From Rhodospirillales bacterium (GTDB taxonomy: Bacteria > Pseudomonadota > Alphaproteobacteria > Rhodospirillales > Thalassospiraceae), in assembly GCA_019634165.1 (NCBI GenBank), contig JAHQVT010000006.1, forward strand, positions 310,001 through 374,000: a stretch of 64,000 nt of DNA, written 5' to 3'. Shown here piece by piece: positions 45,126 to 54,437 of this stretch (positions are counted from its first letter, which is position 1; each line of letters begins with the position of its first letter). Under the pieces are notes generated by a model, which was not told the DNA's origin, searched no databases, and was given only the letters and a program-made list of their open reading frames with translations. The position numbers and the translations under genes are program-made.

Positions 45126-46337
45126 TTAGTCACAAAATGTCTGGTCTTCACCACGCCAGCTTCGCATAAGCCAGAATGAAAATACCAGTGCAATTCCTGA
45201 AAGAATGGCCATAGCATAGTAGGCTTGCGACCCAAAATTCTCATAAAGCGGGCCGGATGCCCAAATACTGCTGCCCAAAAAGACCCCCATTGAAAGGGTC
45301 GCCATAAGGCTTTGTGCCGAGGTGGCCAAGGCTTGAGGAATGGCGCGGGCAATGAAGCTTACAGCGGCCAAATGCGTAATGCCAAAGGTCATGGCGTGCA
45401 GCGGTTGAACCAGAATAATCAGCCAAAGATTGTCGCTTGATCCCAAAACAAGCCAACGTACGATTCCGGCGAATGCACCGAGCGCAAACAACATGCCCGG
45501 ATGGCGTCCACGAACGAACCGGCCTGCAACGGCAAACAATGCAATTTCTGCGATCACGCCGATCGACCAGAAAGTACCAATCATTTCATGAGAATAACCG
45601 ACCGTTTCCCAATGGACCGAGGCAAAGCTGTAATAGGTTCCGTGTGCACCTTGTGCAAAGCCGATGCAACCAAGATAGATCAGAAACACCGGTTTGCGTA
45701 AAAGGTAAATCAGCGATGAGCCAGACCGCAATGGGCGGTCAGTCTGTGGATCAGGCATACGGGTTGTGATGGCAAAATTCACAATCCCGGCAACGAACAA
45801 CATCCAGACAATCCATGATGTCGACGTGCCGTCCAAAACCCAACCCGCACCGTAGGATGCAATAATGAATGCAAGCGACCCCCAAAGACGCACGCGACCG
45901 TAATCGAGATCACGTGCCTTGCATTCATGGACCGTAATTGTGGTGCCAAGCGGCAAAAGCGGCGAAAAGGTAAATCCAATCACCACAGACAGGCCTGCCA
46001 ACCACCAGAAGTTACTTGAAATCGGGAATGCTAATATCGACAGAACGTAAATTCCTGCCAGCCAAAGCATCGGGGTTTTGCGGTTGCCGGTGCGATCAGC
46101 GCGCTGGGCAATCAACGGGTCGGCAAAGACACGCACCCAGTTTGGCAAAGAGAGTAAAATGCCGATTTCACCAGCAGACAATCCTTGTGCCTTTAACCAT
46201 ACTGGCCAGTAAGGCAGGAAAACACCCTGGATCAGAAATAAGCCAACAAAAAACAGGGCAAGTATCGTTGCCGTTTGCATACGATCAGAGCCGTGGTCTG
46301 AAGATTGATTGTTGGAGGACATCTGCGGGGTTTTCAT
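45126..46337 (-). CDS. Major facilitator superfamily transporter (MFS_1_like / HcaT-type)
   Basis: 403 residues, 12 predicted helices. IQGVFLPYWPVWLKAQGLS and PNWVRVFADPLIAQRADRTG are characteristic of the MFS_1_like branch that includes HcaT-type phenylpropionate permeases. The second half begins near LIYLLRKPVFLIYL. Its ATG lies in a 4-nt overlap with the mnmC stop, so it is translated from the same message as mnmC and dusA. Substrate unknown. Confidence 0.85.
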   Translation of the reverse strand: MKTPQMSSNNQSSDHGSDRMQTATILALFFVGLFLIQGVFLPYWPVWLKAQGLSAGEIGILLSLPNWVRVFADPLIAQRADRTGNRKTPMLWLAGIYVLSILAFPISSNFWWLAGLSVVIGFTFSPLLPLGTTITVHECKARDLDYGRVRLWGSLAFIIASYGAGWVLDGTSTSWIVWMLFVAGIVNFAITTRMPDPQTDRPLRSGSSLIYLLRKPVFLIYLGCIGFAQGAHGTYYSFASVHWETVGYSHEMIGTFWSIGVIAEIALFAVAGRFVRGRHPGMLFALGAFAGIVRWLVLGSSDNLWLIILVQPLHAMTFGITHLAAVSFIARAIPQALATSAQSLMATLSMGVFLGSSIWASGPLYENFGSQAYYAMAILSGIALVFSFWLMRSWRGEDQTFCD

Positions 46338-48391
46338 GCCGTAATTTGCCGTCGTTTAAGTCCACGAACAATAAAGCGGGCAGGGTGGACGGCATCCATC
46401 AGCACTTTTTCCAATGGCAGAGGCATGTCGCAAATCTCACTGGCAAGAATTTCGGCGGCAAGCGGGGCACCGATCAATCCACGCGCCCCAAATCCAGTAC
46501 AGATATACACGTCTTTGTGGTAAGGCGCATTGATATATCGCGCGCCTTTTTTGCCTTTGTCTAGATCGGGATAGGCCGAAAGATATTGCTCAAAGTCCGG
46601 GGCAGGACCAATAACCGGTAAGTGATCCTGAGTCGTCGTTCGCAAAGCGGCACGGCCGTTCAAGTTTGTTGATGAAAGACGTTCGGCAATATCGGGAAAG
46701 ATTTTGCCCAATTGATTAATATTTTGGGCGTGATCAGTGTCGCGAAGATCGGTTTGTTCATCATCGCGCAGAAATGTCGCACCGAACACATGCATGCCGT
46801 CTCTGGCCGGGGTGATATGGCCCTTATAGCTAAGAACGCACTTGATGTTAGCGCTATCATACAGCTTAGCAATAAGCGTTTCCGGGCAGTAACTGATTTG
46901 GCCACGCACGGGAATTAATTGATCAACTAACCACTTTGTTTGCGAAAGCGTGCTTGTTTCCGTTGCACCGGCAATGATGACCGAATCATATGGTCCAAAT
47001 GCACGGCCATCACTGCTGATCAATGTTTTGCCTTGTTGCGTGTCGCCAATATCAGCAATGGTCGTCGATAAATGAGTTTCGATGCCGTTGGTTAATGCCC
47101 GCACGAAAGAAGGTGGACTGACCCACCCAGCAGACGGGTAAAACACCCCGCCCATGGGGACGGGCAGGCCAAAGCATGCGCTGGCCTCATCGCGCGACAT
47201 TTCTTGGATAAGGTCTGGTTTGTCGGCAAGTCTTGCTAATAAGCCTTCTTGACGTTCCTGTTTGCGCGCACTGGTCGCAAGGTCAAGCACGCCACAAAAA
47301 CCCGCATCTATCAGGCCATCATCGGCAAGACGTTTAATTTTACGATGACTGAACCGAAAACCGGCTTCAAAGAAACGCCCCATAATGGCGTCATCAGCCG
47401 TGAAATAGGGTTCAATCATACCAATTGGATTGCCTGATGCCGCGTTTGCCAACTGATCGCGTTTTTCAAAGATCGTGACATCACATCCGCGACTGCGCAA
47501 AGCATCCGCGCAGGCCGCACCGGCCATGCCCCCGCCGATTATGGCAACGGATTTGGCAGTTCTATTCTTGGGAAGGTTAAACCATGGATCATCGGTAAAA
47601 TGAAACCGGTTTCTGCCATCCGATTGCATTGTTCTGGCGGGAAAAGTCGCGGTGATCATGTCCCGCTTATATTCAAATCCCTTGCGTTTGCTGACTGCAA
47701 ACCCGGCACTTTCAAGTCCGTCGCGGACGATGCGTGCGGCACTAAAGGTTGCAAGTGTTGCGCCATGGGGAGATGAAGCTACCGCAAGGGCTGCAAACAG
47801 GGAAGGCGCCCACATATCGGGATTTCGTGAAGGGGAAAAGCCATCAAGGAACCAACAGTCAATATCGCCTTCATACCCCGACCAGCATTTGTTGGCATCG
47901 CCAATCATAAGTGTGATGCTTACCGCACCATTGCCAAGAATGAAGCGATGGGTGCCGGGCAGCATGGTTTCGGTCGGCCAAATATCGCCTAGTTCTGCAG
48001 AAAATTCTGATAGTTCCGGCCAGTTTTGATGAGCGCGCATCATGTGGTCGCGCGCGAGGGGGTATTTTTCAACCGAGACGAAATGAAGACGTTTTGATTT
48101 ATCGTGGTCTTGTGACCATGCTTGCCACGCGGCCAAAAAATTCAAGCCACTGCCAAAACCGGTTTCGCCAATGGTAAAGTTTTCGATGTCTTGCCAAGCG
48201 GCCGGAAGGTTGTTGCCTTCAAGGAACACATAGCGTGTTTCAGCCAAGCCATTCTTTGGGCTGTAATATACGTCCCCAAAATGCGGGGAAAATGGCACAT
48301 TGCCATCGCGCCAAGTTATGTCGCCAGCATTTGTCATGCTGGCGACATCTGACTTTGTTTCTGGCGCGGTCGGAATGTCGTCGGCTGTCAT
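46334..48391 (-). CDS. mnmC: Bifunctional tRNA mnm5s2U34 methyltransferase / FAD oxidoreductase
   Basis: 685 residues. Residues 1-250: methyltransferase (MnmC2) with GETGFGSGLNFLAAWQAW and DCWFLDGFSPSRNPDMWAP. From about residue 285: FAD domain (MnmC1) with AIIGGGMAGAACADALRSRG and FEKRDQLANAASGNPIGMIE, ending in CTGFGARGLIGAPLAAEIL. The C-terminal part oxidatively removes carboxymethyl from cmnm5U34, and the N-terminal part methylates the product, finishing wobble-uridine modification of tRNA. Full fusion. Overlaps dusA by 4 nt upstream and the MFS gene by 4 nt downstream. Confidence 0.93.
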   Translation of the reverse strand: MTADDIPTAPETKSDVASMTNAGDITWRDGNVPFSPHFGDVYYSPKNGLAETRYVFLEGNNLPAAWQDIENFTIGETGFGSGLNFLAAWQAWSQDHDKSKRLHFVSVEKYPLARDHMMRAHQNWPELSEFSAELGDIWPTETMLPGTHRFILGNGAVSITLMIGDANKCWSGYEGDIDCWFLDGFSPSRNPDMWAPSLFAALAVASSPHGATLATFSAARIVRDGLESAGFAVSKRKGFEYKRDMITATFPARTMQSDGRNRFHFTDDPWFNLPKNRTAKSVAIIGGGMAGAACADALRSRGCDVTIFEKRDQLANAASGNPIGMIEPYFTADDAIMGRFFEAGFRFSHRKIKRLADDGLIDAGFCGVLDLATSARKQERQEGLLARLADKPDLIQEMSRDEASACFGLPVPMGGVFYPSAGWVSPPSFVRALTNGIETHLSTTIADIGDTQQGKTLISSDGRAFGPYDSVIIAGATETSTLSQTKWLVDQLIPVRGQISYCPETLIAKLYDSANIKCVLSYKGHITPARDGMHVFGATFLRDDEQTDLRDTDHAQNINQLGKIFPDIAERLSSTNLNGRAALRTTTQDHLPVIGPAPDFEQYLSAYPDLDKGKKGARYINAPYHKDVYICTGFGARGLIGAPLAAEILASEICDMPLPLEKVLMDAVHPARFIVRGLKRRQITA

Positions 48392-49383
48392 GCAGACAGG
48401 GCCTCATCATCCTGTTCTGGAACCAGTGCAAGGGCTTCGCGAATGACCTCGGTTCTGGCCCCTTTGCGATGGGCATTCTCGCTTAGATATCGACGCCACT
48501 GTTTGGCACCCCGCATTTGCTGGAACAGGCCAAGCATGTGACGGGTGACATGACCGATGGTTCCGTTTTCTTCTGTAAGGTGCTGCTCAATATAGGGCAG
48601 CATCGCTTCGACAACCTGATGTCTGCTCAGTGGTTTGCTATCGTCGCCATAAAAGCGCCGGTCCACATCAAACAGAACAGACGGGTTCTGATAAGCTTCA
48701 CGCCCGATCATAACCCCATCAACATGGTTCAGATGATCTTGCGCTTCATCAAGCGTCTTGATCCCGCCATTGATCAGAATTTCAAGTTCTGGGAATTCTT
48801 GCTTAAGCTGATAGACAAGTTCGTATCTCAGCGGAGGAACTTCGCGGTTCTCTTTGGGCGACAGTCCCTTAAGCCACGCCTTGCGGGCATGCACGATGAA
48901 GGTTGTACAACCGGCATTGGCAACCGTTTCTGTGAACCGTTTCAGGGAGGGATAATCTTCTTGGTCATCAATGCCGATGCGGTTCTTGACCGTTACGGGG
49001 GCGTCACTGGTGGCAATCATTGATTTGACGCAGTTTGCCACCACATCGGGTGTTCCCATCAGACAGGCGCCAAACGCACCGTTCTGCACGCGATCAGAAG
49101 GGCATCCGCAATTTAAGTTAATCTCGTCATAAGCATATGGGTTGGCAATATCACAAGCACGCGCCAGATCATCCGGGTCACTACCGCCAAGTTGAAGCGC
49201 AATCGGGTGTTCGGCATCATTATAGCGAAGATGCCGTTCCACGCCGCCATGAATGATCGCGCCTGTGGTGACCATTTCGGTATAGAGCAACGTATGACGA
49301 CTGATTTGCCGCAAAAAATAGCGATCATGCCGGTCCGTCCAATCCATCATTGGGGCAACGGAAATACGTCGATTAACAGTCAT
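48388..49383 (-). CDS. dusA: tRNA-dihydrouridine(20/20a) synthase
   Basis: 331 residues from ATG 49383; an in-frame ATG at 49404 is possible and neither has a clear ribosome-binding site. TIM-barrel FMN enzyme: SVAPMMDWTDRHDRYFLRQ, NLNCGCPSDRVQNGAFGACL with the catalytic cysteine, VKNRIGID, FIVHARKAWLKGLSPKENR and LINGGIKTLDE, then a helical RNA-binding tail. The RKAWLxGLSPKxNR segment is typical of DusA as against DusB/C. Reduces U20/U20a in the tRNA D-loop. Stop overlaps the mnmC start by 4 nt, grouping two tRNA-modification genes. Confidence 0.94.
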   Translation of the reverse strand: MTVNRRISVAPMMDWTDRHDRYFLRQISRHTLLYTEMVTTGAIIHGGVERHLRYNDAEHPIALQLGGSDPDDLARACDIANPYAYDEINLNCGCPSDRVQNGAFGACLMGTPDVVANCVKSMIATSDAPVTVKNRIGIDDQEDYPSLKRFTETVANAGCTTFIVHARKAWLKGLSPKENREVPPLRYELVYQLKQEFPELEILINGGIKTLDEAQDHLNHVDGVMIGREAYQNPSVLFDVDRRFYGDDSKPLSRHQVVEAMLPYIEQHLTEENGTIGHVTRHMLGLFQQMRGAKQWRRYLSENAHRKGARTEVIREALALVPEQDDEALSA

Positions 49384-49525
49384 GGGTCTACCGATTGTCT
49401 TCAAACTGGGTGAATGGGCTTGCCGTAGTCAAAGCGCGGTCTTTATATATGTTCCGGGATTTAGGGTCAAAACCGATTGCGAGATGCATGGCTGCATCCC
49501 AAAGAATTAAAACACAGGAATTGAT

Positions 49526-49879
49526 ATGGTTACGATTTACGGCATCAAGAATTGCGACACCGTGCGTAAGGCCCTCAAATGGTTCGATGCAAAGGGTATT
49601 GAAAACAAACTTCATGATTTCCGCGTTGATGGCATTGATGCCAAGATGATCGAAAGTTGGCTTGATGAAGTCGGTGGTAAGGTTTTGATCAACAAGCGTG
49701 GTCCAAGTTATCGCAATCTTTCTGACGATGACAAAGCAACGTTGGAACAGGGTGGTGCCGCCGCAGCGGCAGTTCTTGCTGCTAACCCGACCGTGATCAA
49801 ACGGCCGGTTGTCGATTTCGGTGCAACCCGGACGGTTGCATATGATGAAGCACGCTGGGTCGAATTGGCTGGGCTTTAA
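49526..49879 (+). CDS. ArsC/Spx/MgsR-family thioredoxin-fold protein (YffB type)
   Basis: 117 residues. IYGIKNCDTVRKALKWFDAKG places a single cysteine (about residue 10) where arsenate reductase has its active cysteine, and a further family motif, LINKRGPSYR, is present. Lacks the extra cysteines of classical ArsC and is most like YffB-type proteins, glutathione-dependent thiol reductases by family inference. It is 11 nt before the HAD gene and probably co-transcribed. Confidence 0.83.
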   Translation: MVTIYGIKNCDTVRKALKWFDAKGIENKLHDFRVDGIDAKMIESWLDEVGGKVLINKRGPSYRNLSDDDKATLEQGGAAAAAVLAANPTVIKRPVVDFGATRTVAYDEARWVELAGL

Positions 49880-49890
49880 GGATTTCGAAT

Positions 49891-50568
49891 ATGTCAAAGC
49901 CCGTCGTTCGTGGGGTAATATTTGATTGTGATGGTGTTCTTGTTGATACCGAAACACTGGCCTGCAAGGTGCTGACAGATCAGCTTTGTGACTATGGCTG
50001 TGATATGGATATGAACAAAACCCATGACCTTTTCATTGGCGGCACACTTGCGATGGTGCCGCCTAAAATGAAAGAACTGTTTGGTATCATTTTGCCCGAT
50101 GATTGGTTGTTGGAATGCTATGAGCGCACGTTTGTTGCCTTTCGCAATGATCTGCTTCCATATCCCGATCTGGCGCCGATTTTAGATTTGTTGGATATGC
50201 ACAACATTCCTATGGCAATTGGCAGCAATGGCCCACACGACAAGATGGATGTGTCTTTGGGGAAAGTCGGTCTTAAAGAACGCTTTCGGGACCGGATTTG
50301 TTCGGCACATGATGTTGCCAATCCCAAACCACATCCAGATGTTTATCTTTTCGCCGCCCAAAAGATGGGGCTTATGGCTTCTGAATGTATTGTGGTTGAT
50401 GACAGCCAGAATGGCGTGCGGGCAGGTGTGGCATCTGGTGCGACCACCATTGGGTTGGTTGACATTACGCCGGGCAGTTATTTGCGAGATGCTGGTGCTG
50501 ATTGCATCGCCGAAGACCACAAGGCGCTTTATTCCCTGTTAGAAGGTTGGTTAAGGAAAGATGGGTAA
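49891..50568 (+). CDS. HAD superfamily phosphatase, PGM/GPH-like
   Basis: 225 residues. Motif I GVIFDCDGVLVDTE (nucleophile Asp), motif II in MAIGSNGPHDKM, motif III around AHDVANPKPHPDVY, and motif IV IVVDDSQNGVRAG. The cap is the helical subclass I type, as in phosphoglycolate phosphatase and beta-phosphoglucomutase. Sugar-phosphate or small-metabolite phosphatase; substrate unknown. Starts 11 nt after the ArsC-like gene. Confidence 0.87.
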   Translation: MSKPVVRGVIFDCDGVLVDTETLACKVLTDQLCDYGCDMDMNKTHDLFIGGTLAMVPPKMKELFGIILPDDWLLECYERTFVAFRNDLLPYPDLAPILDLLDMHNIPMAIGSNGPHDKMDVSLGKVGLKERFRDRICSAHDVANPKPHPDVYLFAAQKMGLMASECIVVDDSQNGVRAGVASGATTIGLVDITPGSYLRDAGADCIAEDHKALYSLLEGWLRKDG

Positions 50569-50603
50569 CGAATTGTTATTGCAATAACAATTAAAGAAAA
50601 AAT

Positions 50604-50635
50604 CGGGTGGCGACCAACAGGGTTCCACCCGTTTT
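50604..50635. terminator. Bidirectional terminator between HAD gene and ggt
   Basis: CGGGTGG-N14-CCACCCG with TTTT on the plus side and, on the minus side, ATTTTTTC after the stem. It can end both convergent transcripts. Confidence 0.8.
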
Positions 50636-50650
50636 GAATTCAAAGCGGGA

Positions 50651-52456
50651 TTACTGACCAATGACAATGCCTTCGCGCCGAAGGTCTGCCCCGCCAATCA
50701 ATCCGTCTTCTGCGATCATGATGGTATGAATGCCGGAGTTGAGATCGCGAATACTTGTTTTGTAGCCTATTTTTTCTAATGCCGGCGCAAGATGTTCGGC
50801 AGTTGTCCCCGCTTCAAGGTCAAAGGTGCCAAACCGGTTGATAAGATGAGGCATATTGATTGCGGATTGAGGGTCAGCTTTCCAATCAATCATTGCGATC
50901 AGCGATTTTACAACATAGCCGATAATTCGTGACCCGCCCGGGGAACCCGTTATGAAGGCCGGTTTTCCATTTTTCATGACGATTGTTGGGGCCATTGAGG
51001 ATCGTGGGCGTTTACCCGGTGCCAGAGCATTGGCAATGGGGATACCGTCTGAATGGGTACGGAAAGAAAAATCGGTCAGTTCATTGTTTAGCATGAACCC
51101 GTTGACCATCAATCGCGACCCAAAGCCGTTTTCAATTGTTGTGGTCATGGACACAGCGTTGCCATAGATGTCGACGATTGAAAAATGGCTGGTGCTAGGC
51201 AGTTCTATGGACTCATCATCTGCAAGCTTCATCGCGTGGCTAAATTCCGGAAGACCGGATTCGACTGTTTCAAGAGCGTTTTCACCTTCAAGTAGTCTGG
51301 AACGTTCCGCGAGATAGGATGGGTCCAACAATCCGCTAAGTGGCATGGGAACATAATCGACATCGGCCATGTATAGCCCGCGATCGGCAAAGGCCAATCG
51401 CGATGCATCGCCAATCAGGCGCCAGCTTTCTGGTGAATTCGGACCAAGGGCAGCAAGGTCATAGGGGGCCAATAGACCTAGAATTTGCCCAACAGTCAGC
51501 GCCCCAGAAGAAGGTGGACCCATACCGCAGACACTGTATTCACGGTAATCAATACAAACCGGTGGTCGTTCCTTGACCTGATATTGGGCAAAATCCTTAA
51601 GGGATAGAACGCCGGGATTCCAACGTGCATCGGTGATTTTGGCAACGATATCCTTGGCAATCTGGCCGTGATAAAAATTTGCGGTCCCGTTTGCGGCCAA
51701 ATCTTGCAATGTCGCGGCATATTGCGGGTTTTGAAGAACCGCGCCAGCGGGTAAGGGCGCGCCGGTTTGGTCAAAGAAATACTCTTTGGCCTTCGTGTCG
51801 CGCAGCAGCCTTTCCTGATCTGCTGCAATCAGTTCGGCCAGTCTTGGTGAAACTTCAAAGCCACTGGTTGCGGTGTCGATTGCGGGAACGAACAAATCTT
51901 TCCAAGGGCGAAGTCCCCATTTTTCGTGTGCGGTTTTCATCAGTGCAGGGGTGCCCGGCGTGCCAACTGAACGGCCACCGACAACCGCATCGTAAAATTT
52001 AAGTGGCTCGCCATTATCGTCTTGAAACAGGGTAGGTGTTGCGTCAAGCGGTGCGGTTTCACGTCCGTCCAATGTCGTAAGTTTGCCCGATTGGGCATCG
52101 AAATACACCAGAAAGGCACCGCCACCAACACCAGATGATTGAGGCTCAACCAGCCCCAGCATGGCCTGAATGGCGACCATCGCATCAATAGCATTACCCC
52201 CAGCCCTGAGAATATCGGCACCGGATTCAACTGCATGTGGGTTGGCAGCACTGATCATCCAGTTTTGGGCCTGAATCGGTTGGGGCGTGTCAATTCTTGC
52301 AGTAGTCGTAGCGCTTTCAGGGGCAATGGCATCTGTGCTTTGTTGGCTCATTGCCGGATTTATGAACGCAGCAAACAATCCGATGCTGGTGCAGATTGTC
52401 AATGCAATCGGGCCGATGGTTCTGGATGTTGAGGATGCAGGGGCAATGAGGGGCAT
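50651..52456 (-). CDS. ggt: Gamma-glutamyltransferase
   Basis: 601 residues. Signal peptide-like N-terminus (PIALTICTSIGLFAAFINPA), then AANPHAVESGADILRAGGNAIDA. The autoprocessing site is recognisable as LPSTSHFSIVDIYGNAVSMT, where the threonine before SHF is the predicted nucleophile that starts the small subunit. Substrate-loop features NGFGSRLMV and PGKRPRSSMAPTIV follow, with the oxyanion-type GSPGGSRII. Secreted to the periplasm, it cleaves glutathione and other gamma-glutamyl compounds. Full length; no operon partner evident, although an alpha/beta-hydrolase gene lies upstream on the same strand. Confidence 0.92.
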   Translation of the reverse strand: MPLIAPASSTSRTIGPIALTICTSIGLFAAFINPAMSQQSTDAIAPESATTTARIDTPQPIQAQNWMISAANPHAVESGADILRAGGNAIDAMVAIQAMLGLVEPQSSGVGGGAFLVYFDAQSGKLTTLDGRETAPLDATPTLFQDDNGEPLKFYDAVVGGRSVGTPGTPALMKTAHEKWGLRPWKDLFVPAIDTATSGFEVSPRLAELIAADQERLLRDTKAKEYFFDQTGAPLPAGAVLQNPQYAATLQDLAANGTANFYHGQIAKDIVAKITDARWNPGVLSLKDFAQYQVKERPPVCIDYREYSVCGMGPPSSGALTVGQILGLLAPYDLAALGPNSPESWRLIGDASRLAFADRGLYMADVDYVPMPLSGLLDPSYLAERSRLLEGENALETVESGLPEFSHAMKLADDESIELPSTSHFSIVDIYGNAVSMTTTIENGFGSRLMVNGFMLNNELTDFSFRTHSDGIPIANALAPGKRPRSSMAPTIVMKNGKPAFITGSPGGSRIIGYVVKSLIAMIDWKADPQSAINMPHLINRFGTFDLEAGTTAEHLAPALEKIGYKTSIRDLNSGIHTIMIAEDGLIGGADLRREGIVIGQ

Positions 52457-52581
52457 GTTCCAGACCTTTTATGATGGTGCACAGCAGGTGTTGATGCTTT
52501 GTTCAGAGGCCAATGAATGCATACCCGTATCGTGGCAGATGCAGGTGTGTTTGTGCCGTAATAAAATGGCGACGATTGGGG

Positions 52582-53418
52582 TCAGACCGCGGCCTTGTTA
52601 CCCTTGCTACGCTGCTGGGTGACAAGTTTGACTTGTAGCCATTCCAATATGGTCTCAGCGACGTCTTCCCAGTGCTTATCAAGCATCATGGCATGGTGAA
52701 TATTGTTAATAAGGGCGTAATCCGCGCCGTATCGTTTGGCAGTGTGATGGGTTAATTCACTTTGGATGATCTCATCATCACGTCCACCGATCACAAGCAT
52801 CGAAGGTGCATCTTCGGCAGAAAGAAAGACGGGATTAGCCCCCATCATATCCATCAATGCACGCTGACTTTCCGTTTCGAGGCGGCCGAAATAGATCAGG
52901 CCTTCATCTTCGGCAATGTCAGGTGACAGCATTGCCCTGCCAAGCCGGTCACGCAGATAGGTGTGGGGGCCAATGGCTTGAAGCCAAAACATCTGGAAAA
53001 ACAAATCAGGTTGGGCCATTGCCATCATGGCATTGCTTGCAACAAGACCTTCGGGTGGAACAGACGCCATCAATATCGCGGCTTCTGCGCTATGGCGTTC
53101 CAGATATTTCTGAATGATATAGCCACCCATCGCATGGCCGATAAGAATAGGTTTCTGGCCAAGGGTCTCGACGACTTCTTCCAGATCTTCGACATAATCA
53201 TCGATCGAGGACAGGTTGCGCAATTTTCGTCCGCCACTTCCGCCATGTCCCCGCAGGGAAAATGAGACTGTCTCAAACCCCTGATCTGCAAACCAAGCAA
53301 GAAAGTGCTCGTTCCAGCACCAAGCACCAGTGAAGGCGCCGTGCACGAAGACGATAGGGTGTTTGCTTTTGGGTTTGCCCACCGGGCTTCGGCGGAAAAT
53401 TTCCAGTTCTGGACTCAT
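52582..53418 (-). CDS. Alpha/beta-hydrolase fold protein with Ser-to-Ala nucleophile
   Basis: 278 residues from ATG 53418, with AGGAG upstream; a start at 53463 is less likely. The fold is clear: PIVFVHGAFTGAWCWNEHF oxyanion region, VSFSLRGHGGSGG, the elbow GHAMGGYIIQKYL, LVIGGRDDEIIQ (acid) and IHHAMMLDKHW (histidine). The nucleophile elbow, normally G-x-S-x-G, reads G-H-A-M-G: codon GCG at the serine position (minus strand, near 53129). Hydrolysis by the usual mechanism is therefore unlikely, so the protein is either a non-hydrolytic relative or a binding protein. The divergent neighbour is the CRP-type regulator, with two palindromes between. Confidence 0.82.
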   Translation of the reverse strand: MSPELEIFRRSPVGKPKSKHPIVFVHGAFTGAWCWNEHFLAWFADQGFETVSFSLRGHGGSGGRKLRNLSSIDDYVEDLEEVVETLGQKPILIGHAMGGYIIQKYLERHSAEAAILMASVPPEGLVASNAMMAMAQPDLFFQMFWLQAIGPHTYLRDRLGRAMLSPDIAEDEGLIYFGRLETESQRALMDMMGANPVFLSAEDAPSMLVIGGRDDEIIQSELTHHTAKRYGADYALINNIHHAMMLDKHWEDVAETILEWLQVKLVTQQRSKGNKAAV

Positions 53419-53488
53419 GGCAGGTCTCCTAGAGGTAACAGGATCAATGCAAGATGAAGTCATGTTGGAAAACCGTGGGCTATGTTCG

Positions 53489-53507
53489 CATATGCAACAT
53501 GCATATG
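53489..53507. promoter_or_regulatory. 19-bp palindrome CATATGCA-ACA-TGCATATG
   Basis: Perfect 8-bp arms with a 3-nt centre, between the divergent alpha/beta-hydrolase and CRP-type genes, about 70 nt upstream of the hydrolase start. Typical of a dimeric helix-turn-helix operator; it is not a TGTGA-type CRP site. Confidence 0.5.
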
Positions 53508-53547
53508 TCTATTATGATATATGATCAGGGCTACTTGTTCGCAATGA

Positions 53548-53560
53548 TTGTCAGTGACAA
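53548..53560. promoter_or_regulatory. 13-bp palindrome TTGTCA-G-TGACAA
   Basis: Perfect 6-bp arms with one central base in the same divergent region, about 100 nt before the CRP-type start. Candidate operator or autoregulatory site. It is unlike the TGTGA-N6-TCACA site found elsewhere. Confidence 0.4.
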
Positions 53561-53660
53561 GTTGTTTGCCTATGATTGGTTGTAGAGAGTGGGATAAGAA
53601 TAGGGCGCACCAAGCTTGCCGCCTATATAAGAACAACAGCGCAACAAAAAGCATGTGGAC

Positions 53661-54341
53661 ATGGTCAAATTATCTGTCGTTGGTATTTTCGCGGACTTGG
53701 ACGAAGATGCACTTGCTGATGTCGAACGTCACATCAATCGCAAAACCTATGCTGCCGGGGCACAAATTATTGAACCGGAATCCGACAGTTCTGACGTTTA
53801 CCTGATCCTTTCTGGGCGGGTGCGTATTGTGAACTATTCCCTGTCTGGACGGGAAATCACACTTGAAGAAATTGGCGCAGGTGGGTGTGTCGGACAACTT
53901 TCAGCCATAGACGGGGAGCCTAGATCAGCGTGTGTGTTTGCCGTGAGCAACACGGATGTAGGTATTCTAAGCCCGGCGAACTTTGAAAAAGTGGTCAAAA
54001 GTCACCCGTCGGTTGCTTGGAATGTCATTGGTGAATTGGCAAGAATTGTACGCACGTCAACCCGTCGGATCGTGGATGTCAGCACGCTTGGGGCGAATGA
54101 GCGGGTTGTGGCCGAGATTTTGCGTCGCGCACAAGAGATTAGCAATGATGGCGGTTCGGCAACACTATCACCTGTTCCTGTTCATTCAGAAGTAGCAGGC
54201 CGTGTTAGCACGTCGCGTGAAACGGTGGCCCGCGTGATGGGAAGCCTTGGCCGCAAGGGGCTGGTCACAAAGGTTGATAGTGGTCTCTATGTGCCTGATG
54301 TCCGGCGATTGGAAGAGTTCCTTAGTGAATCAATTCATTAA
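53661..54341 (+). CDS. CRP/FNR-family transcriptional regulator, CRP-like
   Basis: 226 residues from ATG 53661; a GTG at 53655 is equally possible since neither has a ribosome-binding site. N-terminal cyclic-nucleotide-binding domain: IIEPESDSSDVYLILSGRV, then EIGAGGCVGQLSAIDGEPRSACV, where the phosphate-cassette RS pair is kept and the glutamate that contacts ribose is replaced by Gln. No FNR-type N-terminal cysteine cluster. C-terminal winged helix with recognition helix STSRETVARVMGSLGRKGL: R, E and R at the positions that read TGTGA in CRP. It should therefore bind TGTGA-N6-TCACA, present at 54438, 97 nt past its own stop, and at 22380. Confidence 0.88.
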   Translation: MVKLSVVGIFADLDEDALADVERHINRKTYAAGAQIIEPESDSSDVYLILSGRVRIVNYSLSGREITLEEIGAGGCVGQLSAIDGEPRSACVFAVSNTDVGILSPANFEKVVKSHPSVAWNVIGELARIVRTSTRRIVDVSTLGANERVVAEILRRAQEISNDGGSATLSPVPVHSEVAGRVSTSRETVARVMGSLGRKGLVTKVDSGLYVPDVRRLEEFLSESIH

Positions 54342-54437
54342 ATCCATATGCACTTTGGGTGTGTTTGGTCCTGACCTTGATGATTTCAGGTTATTGAAGG
54401 GTCAAAGTTGATAAGTTTCATAATATTTTACCAGCGA

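Noticed and set aside
54409-54430. TTGATA...CATAAT promoter before the CRP-type operator
   Set aside because: Hexamer spacing is wrong; the operator-centred promoter fits better.
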